Program-made: the position numbers and the translations under genes
Part shown: positions 50,350 through 60,835 of the stretch, one piece after another
Numbering within the stretch: the stretch's first letter is position 1
Layout of the letters: each line of letters begins with the position of its first letter
Notes under the pieces: generated by a model
The model's input: only the letters and a program-made list of their open reading frames with translations
What the model was told of the DNA's origin: nothing
The model's database searches: none
Assembly (NCBI GenBank): GCA_963693315.1
Contig: OY856186.1
Location: forward strand, 138,106,439-138,170,438
From: Diogma glabrata
Lineage: Eukaryota; Arthropoda; Insecta; Diptera; Cylindrotomidae
DNA: 64,000 bases
Reading direction: 5' to 3'

Positions 50350-50378
50350 AACTTAGGTTTTTCAGACCGAAGTAATTG
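50345..50378 (-). repeat. Terminus resembling elements A/B (TTCAGACCGAAGTAAT)
   Basis: Immediately after the LINE stop codon, the minus strand reads ATTACTTCGGTCTGAAAAAC, almost the same as the left end of 28357 and 33309. Only about 30 bp are alike, so it may be a fragment or coincidence. Confidence 0.35.
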
Positions 50379-50429
50379 AAAAACGAAATTTCAAATTTAA
50401 TTTTAGAACGATTGCTTGATATTGAGGGG

Positions 50430-50625
50430 ACTATATTTTATATCTATATATATAAAATTGAAAGTATGTATGTTTGTCGTTTATGCATTAATAAACCATT
50501 CATCCGATCATCATGAAACTTTGAGAAGTTGTTGTGTACACTTGCGCATGGGTAACAGGCATTTTTTTTTTGAATGGAACCCCAGGGCCATTATAATTAT
50601 CTTAAGGGGTTCTGCCTAAATGTTG
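50430..50625. mobile_element. Helentron/Helitron-like terminus fragment
   Basis: Starts ATCTATATATATAAAATTGA then AAGTATGTATGTTTGTC, and contains CATCCGATCATCATGAAACT and AACCCCAGGGCCA. Such ATCTATATATATAAA...ATGTTTGTC starts are typical, as I recall, of Helentron-type non-autonomous elements in insects. No Rep/helicase. The other end was not located. Confidence 0.45.
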
Positions 50626-51089
50626 ATAATAATTTAATTTGATGTTTCTTTAAATATCGTTTTATACGGTTAGATTCCTTTGATCAATTTTTTTTGTTGA
50701 ACATAATTTAATGAAATTGAAAAATGAAAGTATAATCTGAAACAATTACATTTGTATGTCAAAACTATTTGTATTTGAATTAAACACATAATGATGTTAC
50801 ATATTTTATCATCTACGCTAAATATGTTGTTTGTTTGCAATTGTATGTAATACATGTTTCTTCAACTAAGAAAGATAGTTGATAACATCGATTAACAGCT
50901 CAAAATTATGAAATGAAATTCGCACAAATACTATACAAAGAAGCATAGCTTATATATAATCAAACATGGATAGCAAGTATGATAAAAAAACTAATTAAAA
51001 ATGTGGCCCTTAGCCGGCAACACGTTAGCAATAGTGATTTGCAAACAGTTATAATGCATTAATACCAATGAATTTATAATATCTGCCCG
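50626..51089. other. No gene; flank of the errantivirus insertion
   Basis: AT-rich, no recognised feature. Ends in CCCG (51090-51093), the left copy of the target duplication. Confidence 0.5.
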
Positions 51090-51093
51090 CCCG

Positions 51094-51705
51094 AATTAGA
51101 TTCTCTTCTAATAAAACTTTTAAAAAAAACAATTATTTATTTTAATTTTAATTAAAAAATTTATTTAATTTTAAAAGAAAGAAGTTAACACTTCAAAAGC
51201 CACAATAAATCCAAAATCTTATTTCTAAAATATATCTTTCAATAATTATTTGGGTGATGCAACAATATGCATCACGATAAAAAATAACTTTGTTTGTCTG
51301 ATTCTCAAAACAATCCCTCTTTAGTAACTTAAAGAATAATATGAGAAATGCAAAATTGCATTTCGATAAGATAAATTTTGTTTTATTTTATTATATTTTG
51401 ATCTTAACAAACCTATAAGAACCCACTGTTTACATTTTGTGAAAAATACCATCTTTTGTTATTTAATCATTTTCTGGAACTCAAACATTTAAATGTTTTG
51501 GAAACAAAATATGTCTGAGAATCTTGTTGTTTAACAACTGGAAAACTCATTAACAAAATTACTGATAAAGAAACATGCATTATGGTATAACTAATATAAC
51601 TAACATAACTATCTAGGGTTGTGTCATATGACATTGACAGATGCATATGACAGAAATACACATGACATAATTATTGATGTTATGTTGCAGTCTGCGGATG
51701 TAACT
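51094..51705 (-). repeat. 3' LTR of errantivirus
   Basis: Reads AGTTAC...CTAATT on the minus strand, the AGTTA...AATT terminus style of errantivirus LTRs. Differences from the 5' LTR were seen near 51183, 51238, 51368 and 51661. Confidence 0.95.
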
Positions 51706-51718
51706 CCTCCCTCTTAAG
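51706..51718 (-). promoter_or_regulatory. Polypurine tract
   Basis: Minus strand AAGAGGGAGG directly precedes the 3' LTR. It is the plus-strand DNA primer site in reverse transcription. Confidence 0.85.
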
Positions 51719-52700
51719 ATTTGTCCAAAAACGACGTTTTTTGACAGCTGGTGGTTGCTGATTTTCATAGTTAGATTGTGAATGGTTCATCTCTATCTGT
51801 ATGGGTTGATTTTTAATTTTCTTGCAATGTAATATTTTTTTAACTGAAATATAAAAAAAACTAGTGCGGTTAATGTGACGAAGGTGCCGACAATAGCATT
51901 TTTATGATGACCATGTTGTTTTGTGGAGTATTTGTATTTCTTCGCTATTTTTTAGTGTCCAGTTACTTAGTGCTGGTAGTTTGATGATGGTGTTTATTGC
52001 TAATATGTTCATGTCGTTGTATGGTTGGAGTAGTCATTATACTTGCATCCGTATATTTTTCGTTGTTTTGTTGTATGTGACAATTTGTATGTGGCAAATT
52101 AATTTACTACCGTTTACTGATTTCTGTTGTGAGCATGTTGATGTCATAGTGATTTCGTTTTCTGTTGCTGTATATAAATATTCTGGTAAAATTTGTTCGA
52201 TTTCTTCGTAGAATGTAGTTTTTGTTAAGTTACAGAAAGCTGGTTGATTATTGATAATTTGAGGTATACATACAATTTGAGGTATACGTTTTACTTTTGC
52301 TGGTTGAATGTTTGTCACAATAATTAATTCCTTCTATTTTGTTGCAAGGTTTGGTTATGAATTTATATATGTTTTTGTTAAGGATTACATAGGGTTCAGG
52401 AAAATCTAATGCATAGGTTTTATTTATTGGTATTGCTTTAATAATGTGGAAAGATGGAAATGCCGGATGGAATTAAGGAATTTGGATTGAAAATATTATT
52501 TGTCTTTCATTATAGTATGGCTGTAACCATAAAAGTTCATATAGATACTTTCATCTGATTCAAATTTTACGTTATATTTATTAATATATTTATCAGTTCG
52601 TTAAGGTTTAAAATATGTCTCGAAATTAGTTTGAGTTTTGCCATAATAATAGATTTGGTTATATCGGATAAGTATATATCAAACAATTCAATTAAGTATA
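51719..52700 (-). pseudogene. env: Degenerate env-like region
   Basis: Located between integrase and the PPT, where errantiviruses keep env. About 52480-52320 reads an HIIKAIPINKTYALDF block followed by a Cys-containing segment (KPCNKIEGINYC). The next frame (52318-52037) has CNLTKTTFYEE and a second Cys pair region (STCSQQKSVNG). Spaced cysteines and N-glycosylation-type NKT/NLT sites fit the ectodomain of gypsy-like Env. Stops and frame changes are frequent. No intact signal peptide, fusion peptide or C-terminal anchor could be assigned. Non-functional. Confidence 0.6.
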
Positions 52701-52761
52701 TTAATAGTTAATATTATTAATAGTTATTTGTTCAGTATTAATAGTAATAATAGTTATTTGT

Positions 52762-53760
52762 TCAGAGAGTCTGTCTTGAGCTTGTGGTGTCATTGCGTAT
52801 CTGTAATAAACGTTTTATTTTAGCTTTGTGTACTTTCCGTTTATTAGTAACTAACGTTATTTTGTTATTCTTCTTAACTTTATGTTTTTGGAATCTAGGG
52901 CTTAATTTATTGCGTCTATTGTCTTGTTCGTATATAGTTTCGTTTTCGTAGAATACTGGTGGTGGTATTCTATTTTGGTTTAGTCTATTAATTAATTTTT
53001 CTTTTTCTTTCGCATTTCTTGTTGATATTAGATTTCGTAGTTTGTCATATTCTTGTACATGGTTTTGAAGATATTCTTCAGCATTTTTGTTATTGGATTT
53101 TTCTGGAAATATCTCTTGTTTGGTGTAATGTCCACTTTTTAGTTCAAAAGGTGTAAGCTTAGTTACAGAATGAATAGAATTATTATATGTAATTAAAGAT
53201 TGTTTCATTATTTCGTTAGCACATTTGTTTTTATCTTGAGAGTAAATAATTCTATAAATTTCTATAAGGGTCGAGTGAAAACGTTCAACAGGTGAATTGC
53301 CAGTCGAGCTTTTCGCTGAGGTAAGATGAAGTACTATTTTATATAGTGTGCAAAACTGTTTAAATATTATTGATGTAAATTCTACACCTCTGTCCGTTAC
53401 TATTTTATTCGGAACACCATGATTTGCTATAAAGTCTTTCATATGGTTTATAACTTCTAATCCATTTGAAATTGTCATGTGATACGCTATGCCAAATTTT
53501 TAAAATTTATCTATTACTGTCAGATACTTGTTATTATTTATAGAAAATATGTCTATGTGTAATATTTCTAATGGTCTACTAGGTGTTTCAGAAACTTCAA
53601 ATTTTAACAACTTTTTGTTTCTATTGTATTTTAAGGTTTGACAAGTTTCGCATTTGTTTATAATTTGGTTTAGTAGATTTTTCATTTTAGGAAAGTAATA
53701 TTTTCGCTTGAGTTGTTCTTGGTTTTCTGTTATGCCACGATGGTTGCCGTCTTGGTGTAT
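52762..53760 (-). pseudogene. pol: Integrase domain of pol, with internal stop
   Basis: Zinc-binding HHCC module: H...H near 53750-53730 (HQDGNHRG) and CETC near 53650. Core: first catalytic Asp in ILHIDIF (about 53560), second in KIVTDRGVEF (about 53390), and Glu in GNSPVERFHS (about 53290), the D,D35E triad. The C-terminal part is basic and runs to the stop at 52762. A TAA codon at about 53500, between the first and second catalytic residues, splits the frame (…VIDKF stop). Integrase joins cDNA ends to the host target; here it is truncated. Confidence 0.9.
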
Positions 53761-54555
53761 TTTAGATACTATTTCTTGTTGTCGACAGTTGTCTGTAATG
53801 TCCTCGACTAATGTTCTACTGCGAACTATTTTTAGTTTGTTTTCAGAAAAGTGTTTTCTATAAATTTGGTTTAAGAGTTTAAAGATGTTGTCATTACAAG
53901 CAATGCCTGTTAGTTTGTTTGGCTCTATGTATTCTTTGTACAGTCTGATTAAATTATCTTCGGTAAATTCTTTACACTTAAAATGATATCTTTTCTTTTT
54001 TAAAAAGAGTAACTTGAATGTAACTTGCTATTCAGTAAACTTGTCGTCTAATTCTAGAATTATTTGCGTGTTGAATTCGTTTAACACAGTTTTACTCGTA
54101 GAGATAGTCTTATTTTCATCAGTATTTTGAGTCGAATCGATTTTTTCTACTGAACTAACTGATTGTTCGTCACTAGTTGAACTATGATTTATTTCCACTT
54201 CTGGTTCAAGTCTGGATAATGCATCAATTTGGTTCTTTTAGGGAGAAAAGCCAAGTCAAAGGCTTGTGGTCAGTCACAATTTTAAATTTTTGTCCGTACA
54301 AATATGGTCGGAAGTACTTTGTAGACCAGACGATAGCTAGAAGTTCTTTTTCTATCGTAGAATAATTTTGTTCTGTTTGTGTAAGTGTACGACTAGCATA
54401 ACATATGGGTTTATCTGATCCAATAGGACCTTGAGATAGAACAGCGCCTAATGCTACATTACTAGCATCTGTTGTGAGTACAAAAGGTTTTGTGAAATCG
54501 GGATATTGTAGTATGGGATTGTTGCAAAGTAATTGTTTACAATTTTCGAAGCATT
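53761..54555 (-). pseudogene. pol: RNase H and connection region of pol, with a small deletion
   Basis: Directly left of the inserted DNA element the pol frame resumes with [14 protein letters not shown]. RNase H residues are visible: Asp in [14 protein letters not shown], Glu in [12 protein letters not shown], Asp in [12 protein letters not shown]. At about 54228, just after SLKEPN, the sequence jumps to a DALSRLE-type block in another frame, so roughly 30 residues normally found between these motifs are missing. The connection continues to the integrase zinc module with an additional frame change near 54010-54030. Degrades RNA in the RNA:DNA hybrid, by family knowledge. Confidence 0.85.
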
Positions 54556-54563
54556 TGATGTAC

Positions 54564-56370
54564 CATAGGCGAAGCGTCTTTGGATGCTAGGGAAGCACTG
54601 CTTCCCTTTGAAACAGGCCGCTCTTTTTCAAATTAACGATTGTTTTTTAATAAAGATTTTATCAACCATCATTTAATAAATTTTCAATACTTTAGTATTT
54701 ATTTAAAACAAATCTTCAAAGTTTCTGTAAAATTATACAAATATTTCCATATAAATATTTATTATCATTATTATTTAATTATATTAATTCCTAATATTTA
54801 TAAAAAAAAACTTCAACGCAATCAAAATATTTATTTATTTCGTCCAAATAATATACAAGAAGCTGTCCAACTTGCAGCGTACGGAATTATAATATTTGTA
54901 CGCAAAAAAAAAAGAAGAAACACAAATAGGAAAGAAAAAACGAAAAAAATCAAACAAAAACCATAGCAGTAGATGCTGTGTTGCTTATAGCATATCATAT
55001 ACAATCATAGTAGTGCTATGGTAAATCTGTTTTGTTTTAGCTTATATGTACTGGTTTAATTGTTTTAGCTAAGTTTTACTACTTTACATCAAAGTATGTA
55101 TTGATTTTTAATAAGAACTTGGATTTATTGTTTGAATTACAAATGTTTGAATAAATAATTATGGTGCATTATTAATTAAAAATTATTGCAGAACAGTTTC
55201 CAAAACAGTTTTGTTTTAATATATCAACATATTTTTCAATAAGAAAATAGAAGACCCACTGATTTCCAAATTATGTAGGTATTTGTCTTCTTTTGAACCA
55301 TTTTCGTGGTTCTATTTCTCGATTGTTTGTTAGGATAGGACCAATCAACAAATACAGTAATTTTTTCCCTTGGTGAATTTCAATAATATAAAACCATAGT
55401 CCGTACTTTGATATATTAAGCAAAGAAATTTTTTCATGTATCTGATGAGATGAGCTGCTTTGTAACAACCATATTTATGTTCCAATATTAGTACATATAA
55501 ATAAATGCAATTTTAAAAATGGATTGAATTTTGCGTTTCAAACCAGAGGGAGGATCAAGTTTTTACCGCAAAATTTATTTATTTTCCTTGCCGTTTTGTG
55601 CATTGATAATTTCATAGCAAACAACTGCTTCGGATATTAAATAAAAACTGTTCCTTTAGAACAGAATAACTTAAAAGCTTTGAGTAGATCACAAATGGAA
55701 CGCATAAACTTTAAAAACATTTCAAATATAAATACACAATTTTATTCTTATTTTAAAATAATTATTTTGAGCTTATGATTGATCTGACTAGTCCATTATT
55801 ATTTTGATCTGACTAGTCCATTTTATTATAAAAAATACAAAAACATGTTTGTAGCTGCCGATCTAAATAAATTAGTAAAATGAAATGTTTTTTAATTACA
55901 CAACTTGCTCGAGGGAGAGTAGATTAAAGTGAAACAAGTTTGATCTTCAATGGTAAGCGTCTTTAGTTAAAAGTAATAGAAAAATATGCAAAAGATATAT
56001 TTTTCTACAATAGCAAATGAATTCCATTTTCATGCAGATTTAATCCCCTTTGAAAATCGTTTTTTCCTCTAGTGTATAAAATCATATTCGCTAGATAACG
56101 AAATTGTAGTTGCTATGGTATCTTCATCAAATAGTTTTTAGGACAAAGTAACCATGAAAAATAGAATATGAATTTTAAATGGTATGTCGTCGATTTCCAA
56201 TTAAATAATTTATAATAAATATCACTCACGAAAACGAAGCGTTTCCATATCTTGTAGCAAAATGTACTATGTTTCTTCAAATAGGCTATTTTTGAGTTTT
56301 AATAGTAGTTATTATGGAATATTATTTAGAACGCAGCATCCCATTCTTAAAAACTCGCGCTTCGCCTATG
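54564..56370. mobile_element. 1807-bp DNA transposon inserted between RT and RNase H, 8-bp duplication
   Basis: TIRs CATAGGCGAAGCG (left, 54564) and CGCTTCGCCTATG (right, ends 56370), with perfect target duplication TGATGTAC at 54556-54563 and 56371-56378. Eight-base duplications are typical of hAT and P superfamilies; the CA start does not decide between them. Near the left end TAGGGAAGCACTGCTTCCCT forms an additional short palindrome. It carries only a 108-codon basic open frame (54640-54966, plus) that matches no transposase I know, so it is non-autonomous. Younger than the errantivirus it interrupts. Confidence 0.92.
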
Positions 56371-56378
56371 TGATGTAC

Positions 56379-57500
56379 TCTGGGCTCAATACAATCTTTT
56401 TATCCTTTCTGAGACACTCTGTAATTGGTTTAGTGAGGTTAGCAAAATTATTTATAAACTTTCTATAATAACCTAGTAATCCGAGAAAAGATTTAATTTG
56501 TTTCTCTGTCTTTGGTATAGGGAAATTTTTTACAGCTTCAATTTTGTCAGGATTGGGTTTAACACCTTCGGACGTGACAATGTGTCCAAGAAATGCAACT
56601 TCTTTATGTAAAAACTCAGATTTATCGTGTTGTACTTTGAGATTAGCTTTCTTTAGCTGTAAAAATACTTGATTTAAACTTTCGAGGTGTTCTTGTAGGG
56701 ATGTAGAGAACACAATGATATCGTCCATGTAGCAAAGACATATTTTACCTTGAAGGTCTCTCAAAACGTTATCCATTACGCGTTGGAAGGTAGATGGAGC
56801 ATTTCTTAGTCCAAATGGCATGCGAACATATTCGTAGTGGCCGTTGTCGACTGTGAATTCTGTTTTGGGTATATCTCGAGGGTTTACTTCGATTTGGTGA
56901 AAGCCCGATGCAAGATCTAGAGTAGTGAAGTACATACATTTACCTAGTTTGTCTAATATTTCATTAATGTTTGGCAGTGGGTAACGATCGTTTATCGTTT
57001 GCTCATTTAACTTACGGTAGTCTACCACAAGTCGCCATTTTTCTTTTCCACTAGCATCTGCCTTCTTTTTTACTATCCAAATTGGTGCTGACCAAGGAGA
57101 GTAACTAGGACGAATTATCCCATTTTCTAGCATGTTGTCAATTTGCGTTCTCACTTCTTCCTTGTGGATATGCGGGTAGCGATAACTTTTCGTAAATACT
57201 GGTTTTTCGTTATTAAGATTGATCTCGTGTTTTACTTGATTTGTAAACGACAGTCGATGTGATTCTTTAAAGAAGACATCTTCATGTTTTTTACACAGTT
57301 TAAAAATTGCTTTTCTTTCTTCAATGTTCAAGTGATTTGTTCTAATAAGTTGGGTGATATCCGTAGATTCAGCGGAATCTTTTGATATTACGGATGAATG
57401 ATTTACTTCAATGTGATAATTATCTCTTAACATTTGTACTTTAACAGGTTGTTCAATTAAACACATCTTTTCTTGGTTAGAGAAATTTACTATTTCGACA
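56379..57500 (-). pseudogene. pol: Reverse transcriptase domain of pol
   Basis: Continuous frame of ~360 codons. Motifs in order: PRYPHIHK-like linker region, LENGIIRPSYSPWSAPIWIV, WRLVVDYRKLNEQTI, YPLPNINEIL, TTLDLASGFHQIEV (first catalytic Asp), MPFGLRNAPSTFQRVMD, CYMDDIIVFS (YMDD box), FLGHIVTSEGVKPNPDKIEA, and FLGLLGYYRKFI thumb. The domain looks intact, but it is uncoupled upstream by a one-base frameshift near 57505 and cut downstream by the inserted element at 56378. Copies the RNA genome into cDNA. Confidence 0.93.
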
Positions 57501-58075
57501 AATGAAACCAGTTTTTGGCATGGTATATACCCTCAGGTATCACTAATTGTTCTTGTACGTGTACAGGTTTAATGTATATGTCACCATTTTGAATATCAAC
57601 AGGGATGCTGATAGTCTTTTTCGTTCTTGGTGGAACGGTATAGTTTTTCGAGATAAAATTAGGTTTAAATATTAATGGAATTGAAATGTTCTCAGTTTCT
57701 AATAACGGTTTTTGAAAATCTAATTTTATATTAAGCTTTTGCATAATTTCTAATCCTATGAGTCCATCAAAGTAGTTATGGAATTTAAAGACTAAGAAAT
57801 CTAAAGGTTCTTTAGTTTTGAGTTCCATTAAACCGTTAATGGTTACTTTACTTGTTATCTCGTGAGTTTGAAAAAGAGTTTTTACTAGAACAGGCTCAAT
57901 GGTTTTGATCCGTGTAGGATGTACATGTTTTGGGTCTATAAATGACTTATTGGCTCCTGTATCTATGAGCATTTTTAATGTAGTATGTGGGTTTAATTTA
58001 ATATGAATATATGGTAAATAAAACGGTTGATGAGAATTTAGTGTTATATATCCAATGGGGTTTCCGAGGCTTGTT
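57490..58075 (-). pseudogene. pol: Retropepsin protease domain of pol
   Basis: The frame is open from about 58075, overlapping the end of gag in the -1 frame. The active-site motif MLIDTGANKSFIDP lies near 57972-57930, with a flap region and a later 'FDGLIGLEIMQKLNI' block equivalent to the second conserved G-(I/L)-(D/E) motif. The frame ends at a stop (57490) where RT should continue in phase; the RT frame is open just past this point, so a one-base indel near 57505 separates them. Aspartic protease that matures Gag-Pol. Confidence 0.88.
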
Positions 58076-59228
58076 CCTGAAAATTTTGATCATCTATTTC
58101 TTGATTTTCTAAAAAGACTGTTTCGTCTAAAGTGTCATCTAAGTTTGGAAAATAATTATAGCTCTCTGGAGAAACGTCTACATCGTTTTCGTCAATAATA
58201 TTCGAAGTGGGATTTTCCAAGTTGAACAGCTCTTGACTGTGGAATCTAGGTGGTCCTGTAGCTTGAAAATAATTTGGTCTATTATAACCAAAATTAATAG
58301 GTTGAAAATTGGTTGGTTGTTTAAATTTGTTTTGATTAGAATTTGTATCCATAGGCTCAATTTTCCTGTTTGTTTGTTCAGGTTTAGGTTGTAATAGAGG
58401 ATTCCATTTCGAATTAGGATTTTGTGGAAATGTTTGTCTAAAATTTTGATTAGAAAACGGGTTCTGATTGTAATATTGATTTTGTGGTTTACCAAAATGA
58501 TTTACTTGTAATCTAGGCTGGAATGAATTTGGAATGTGTCTATGCGGTGCAGTGAATTGTTGATACGGTTGAATTATCCGTTTAGGAGGTAATGATGGAA
58601 TGTGGTGTGTATTATTACGTTGTTTAATGTAATGCATGTTTTGTTCACTTATGCATAAAGAAAATGCATCACCTATAGTTTTTGGTTGCCATGCTCTAAT
58701 CATGGATCCAAGGGGTTCTCTGAGTCCTGCGAGATATGTAGCTAGACACATTTCTTTGTATAAACTTTGTTTAACTATTTGAGATGATACTGACTTTTCA
58801 TTCAATTTAACATGATTTAATATTGTAGACTGGATATCAATAATTTTAGAAAAATATTTTTCTACTGTATCTTGTCCTTGGTAGATAAGATGTAAGTCTC
58901 TTATAAGGCTAGTCTCGTTTCGTTTGTCTGCATAATGAGTGGTAAGGTTTTCTTTAATACTGTTCCAATTTAATTGAGTTCCATACATAGTAAGTATTTC
59001 GTCGGCTTCTCCAGTAATTTTATTACGGATTGCTCGAAGAAAGGTCGTGGGAATAAGTCCATTTTCTAAAATCTGTGAACAACTTTTAATTATTTCGTCT
59101 ACGTTGTCTATAAAGTCATATAATGTATGTCTACTACCTTCATATTTAGGTAAGTCTTTAATAACATCAGGAATTTTTAATGCGTTTACTAAACTAGTCA
59201 CTTTTTCAATAGTCATTTTTTCTGTCAT
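58044..59228 (-). CDS. gag: Errantivirus Gag, apparently intact
   Basis: 394 codons from ATG 59228 to stop 58044. N-terminal two thirds is the helical capsid-like region (DLPKYEGSRHTLYDFIDNVD, then NKITGEADEILTMYG, HYADKRNETSLIRDLHLIYQ). The C-terminal third is Asn/Gln/Pro/Phe-rich and basic, with no CCHC knuckle, as usual in errantivirus Gags. The last residues overlap the -1 pol frame. No stop or frameshift seen, so this is the only element gene that still looks translatable. Forms the particle that packages the RNA. Confidence 0.9.
   Translation of the reverse strand: MTEKMTIEKVTSLVNALKIPDVIKDLPKYEGSRHTLYDFIDNVDEIIKSCSQILENGLIPTTFLRAIRNKITGEADEILTMYGTQLNWNSIKENLTTHYADKRNETSLIRDLHLIYQGQDTVEKYFSKIIDIQSTILNHVKLNEKSVSSQIVKQSLYKEMCLATYLAGLREPLGSMIRAWQPKTIGDAFSLCISEQNMHYIKQRNNTHHIPSLPPKRIIQPYQQFTAPHRHIPNSFQPRLQVNHFGKPQNQYYNQNPFSNQNFRQTFPQNPNSKWNPLLQPKPEQTNRKIEPMDTNSNQNKFKQPTNFQPINFGYNRPNYFQATGPPRFHSQELFNLENPTSNIIDENDVDVSPESYNYFPNLDDTLDETVFLENQEIDDQNFQEQASETPLDI
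58080..58086 (-). promoter_or_regulatory. Candidate -1 frameshift heptamer A AAT TTT
   Basis: In the gag frame the codons CAA AAT TTT give an X XXY YYZ slippery heptamer, 36 bases before the gag stop. The -1 frame is open from here into the protease, so the geometry suits ribosomal frameshifting between gag and pol. A downstream stimulatory structure was not assessed. Confidence 0.5.
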
Positions 59229-59229
59229 T

Positions 59230-59982
59230 TTAAAATTTAAATTAATATTATCACTTTTTAATTTGTTATTATAATTTTAAATTTGATTTGTTTTATTATT
59301 TTTGAAATAAATTTCTTTTAAATTATTTGAACCTTTACAACTAATTCCATATACCGTGGAATAATTAAATTTATTTTAAATTATTTAAAACTTTGAAATT
59401 ATTTCCATATACCGTGGAATAATTAAATTTATTTTAAAATATTTGAACTTTGAAACTATTTCCATATACCGTGGAATAATTAAATTTATTTTAAATAATT
59501 TGAAACTTGAAACTATTTCCATATACCGTGGAATAATTACAACTTTCTTCTATTATTAAATTTAAAACTTATTGGTAATTTTACTGACTCCATAAACCGT
59601 GGAATCGTTATTACTAATATTTAAATGAGACTTATTATGGCTACTATTTACGTTGGGATATGAAAAGGATTTTAACATATAAAATTCACTCACCAGGCAA
59701 CTAACAATAGTATGATGTTCATGTAGGTAGCGGCTCAGCAATTCAGCAATCTGGATGATGTTTTGATGACTCGATATACCGTCGATAATCACTATAACTA
59801 TCACTTTACTGTTTACTGTTATTAAGAACAATTATTTTTTAATCTACGTTAAGGCACTTTCACTACCACTGATATACCGTCAGTGTGGATTTATTTTAAA
59901 ATATTTCCCGAAATATGCACTAAAAAACGCGTGTTTTAAATAAAAATTTTCTTAAAAAAACCGCGTTGGATATTAAAAAATA
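59230..59982 (-). promoter_or_regulatory. 5' leader with spaced TTCCA-N7-TGGAA dyads
   Basis: Untranslated leader between PBS and gag. Four identical dyads, TTCCATATACCGTGGAA, at 59345-59361, 59403-59419, 59460-59476 and 59517-59533 have a period of 57-58 bp. A fifth, altered site (CCATAAACCGTGGAA) ends at 59604, and weaker ATATACCGT words lie near 59776 and 59873. The spacer DNA is AT-rich and also repeated. In the gypsy errantivirus the same leader region carries clustered Su(Hw) insulator sites; these sites are different in sequence, so a role as protein-binding array is inferred by position. Confidence 0.7.
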
Positions 59983-60001
59983 TCCGCTATCAACTGCGCC
60001 A
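59983..60001 (-). promoter_or_regulatory. Primer-binding site (TGGCGCAGTTGATAGCGG)
   Basis: The minus strand immediately follows the 5' LTR, sharing its last T. It fits the Ser-tRNA-type PBS of 297/17.6-like elements as I recall it. Confidence 0.85.
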
Positions 60002-60612
60002 ATTAGATTCTCTTCTAATAAAACTTTTAAAAAAAACAATTATTTATTTTAATTTTAATTAAAAAATTTATTTAATTTTAAAAGAAAGAAATTAACACTT
60101 CAAAAGCCACAATAAATCCAAAATCTTATTTCTAAAATATATCTCTCAATAATTATTTGGGTGATGCAACAATATGCATCACGATAAAAAATAACTTTGT
60201 TTGTCTGATTCTCAAAACAATCCCTCTTTAGTAACTTAAAGAATAATATGAGAAATGCAAAATTGCATTTTGATAAGATAAATTTTGTTTTATTTTATTA
60301 TATTTTGATCTTAACAAACCTATAAGAACCCACTGTTTACATTTTGTGAAAAATACCATCTTTTGTTATTTAATCATTTTCTGGAACTCAAACATTTAAA
60401 TGTTTTGGAAACAAAATATGTCTGAGAATCTTGTTGTTTAACAACTGGAAAACTCATTAACAAAATTACTGATAAAGAAACATGCATTATGGTATAACTA
60501 ATATAACTAACATAACTATCTAGGGTTGTGTCATATGACATTGACAGATGCATATGACAGAAATACAAATGACATAATTATTGATGTTATGTTGCAGTCT
60601 GCGGATGTAACT
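60001..60612 (-). repeat. 5' LTR of errantivirus
   Basis: 612 bp, same length as the 3' LTR, with about four substitutions between them. Followed on the outside by CCCG. Transcription should start within it and run leftward; no TATA or initiator was assigned with confidence. Confidence 0.95.
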
Positions 60613-60639
60613 CCCGCAGGAACATATGTAAAATTTAAA

Positions 60640-60815
60640 ATTTTGAATCTATGGATGTGACAAAGCCGCGTACTTTAGTACCTGCTATTGGCAAATCAGT
60701 TAACGTGAGATATCGTATACTACCGATAATGGCAGTAAGATATCACTTATATTAAGGGGATAAGTGAAATTTTAGGGGTGCTGGCGGATGTACTTTTTTC
60801 AATCTTAGTTATGGG
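60640..60815. repeat. Dispersed repeat shared (inverted) with 43300-43450
   Basis: Contains CCTGCTATTGGCAAATCAGT, GTGAGATATCG and TTAGGGGTGCTGGCGGATGT, which match the 43300-43440 repeat read on the opposite strand. Confidence 0.6.
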
Positions 60816-60835
60816 ATATGCTTTCACGATAACGG

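Larger units (their letters stand above)
51094..60612 (-). mobile_element. Full-length defective errantivirus (gypsy/297/17.6-like), minus strand
   Basis: 9519 bp including a later 1807-bp insertion. LTRs at 51094-51705 and 60001-60612 (612 bp each), with target duplication CCCG at 51090-51093 and 60613-60616. Order on the minus strand: 5' LTR, PBS, repeat-rich leader, gag, PR, RT, (inserted element), RNase H, integrase, degenerate env, PPT, 3' LTR. The LTRs differ at about four positions by eye (~99% identity), so insertion was recent. It cannot be active: PR-RT frameshift, foreign insertion behind RT, small deletion in RNase H, stop codon in integrase, and broken env. Errantiviruses are insect endogenous retrovirus-like elements. 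Confidence 0.95.

Noticed and set aside
51467..51661. 64-codon open frame duplicated at 60374-60568
   Set aside because: It is present twice only because it lies inside the two LTR copies; no sign of coding selection.
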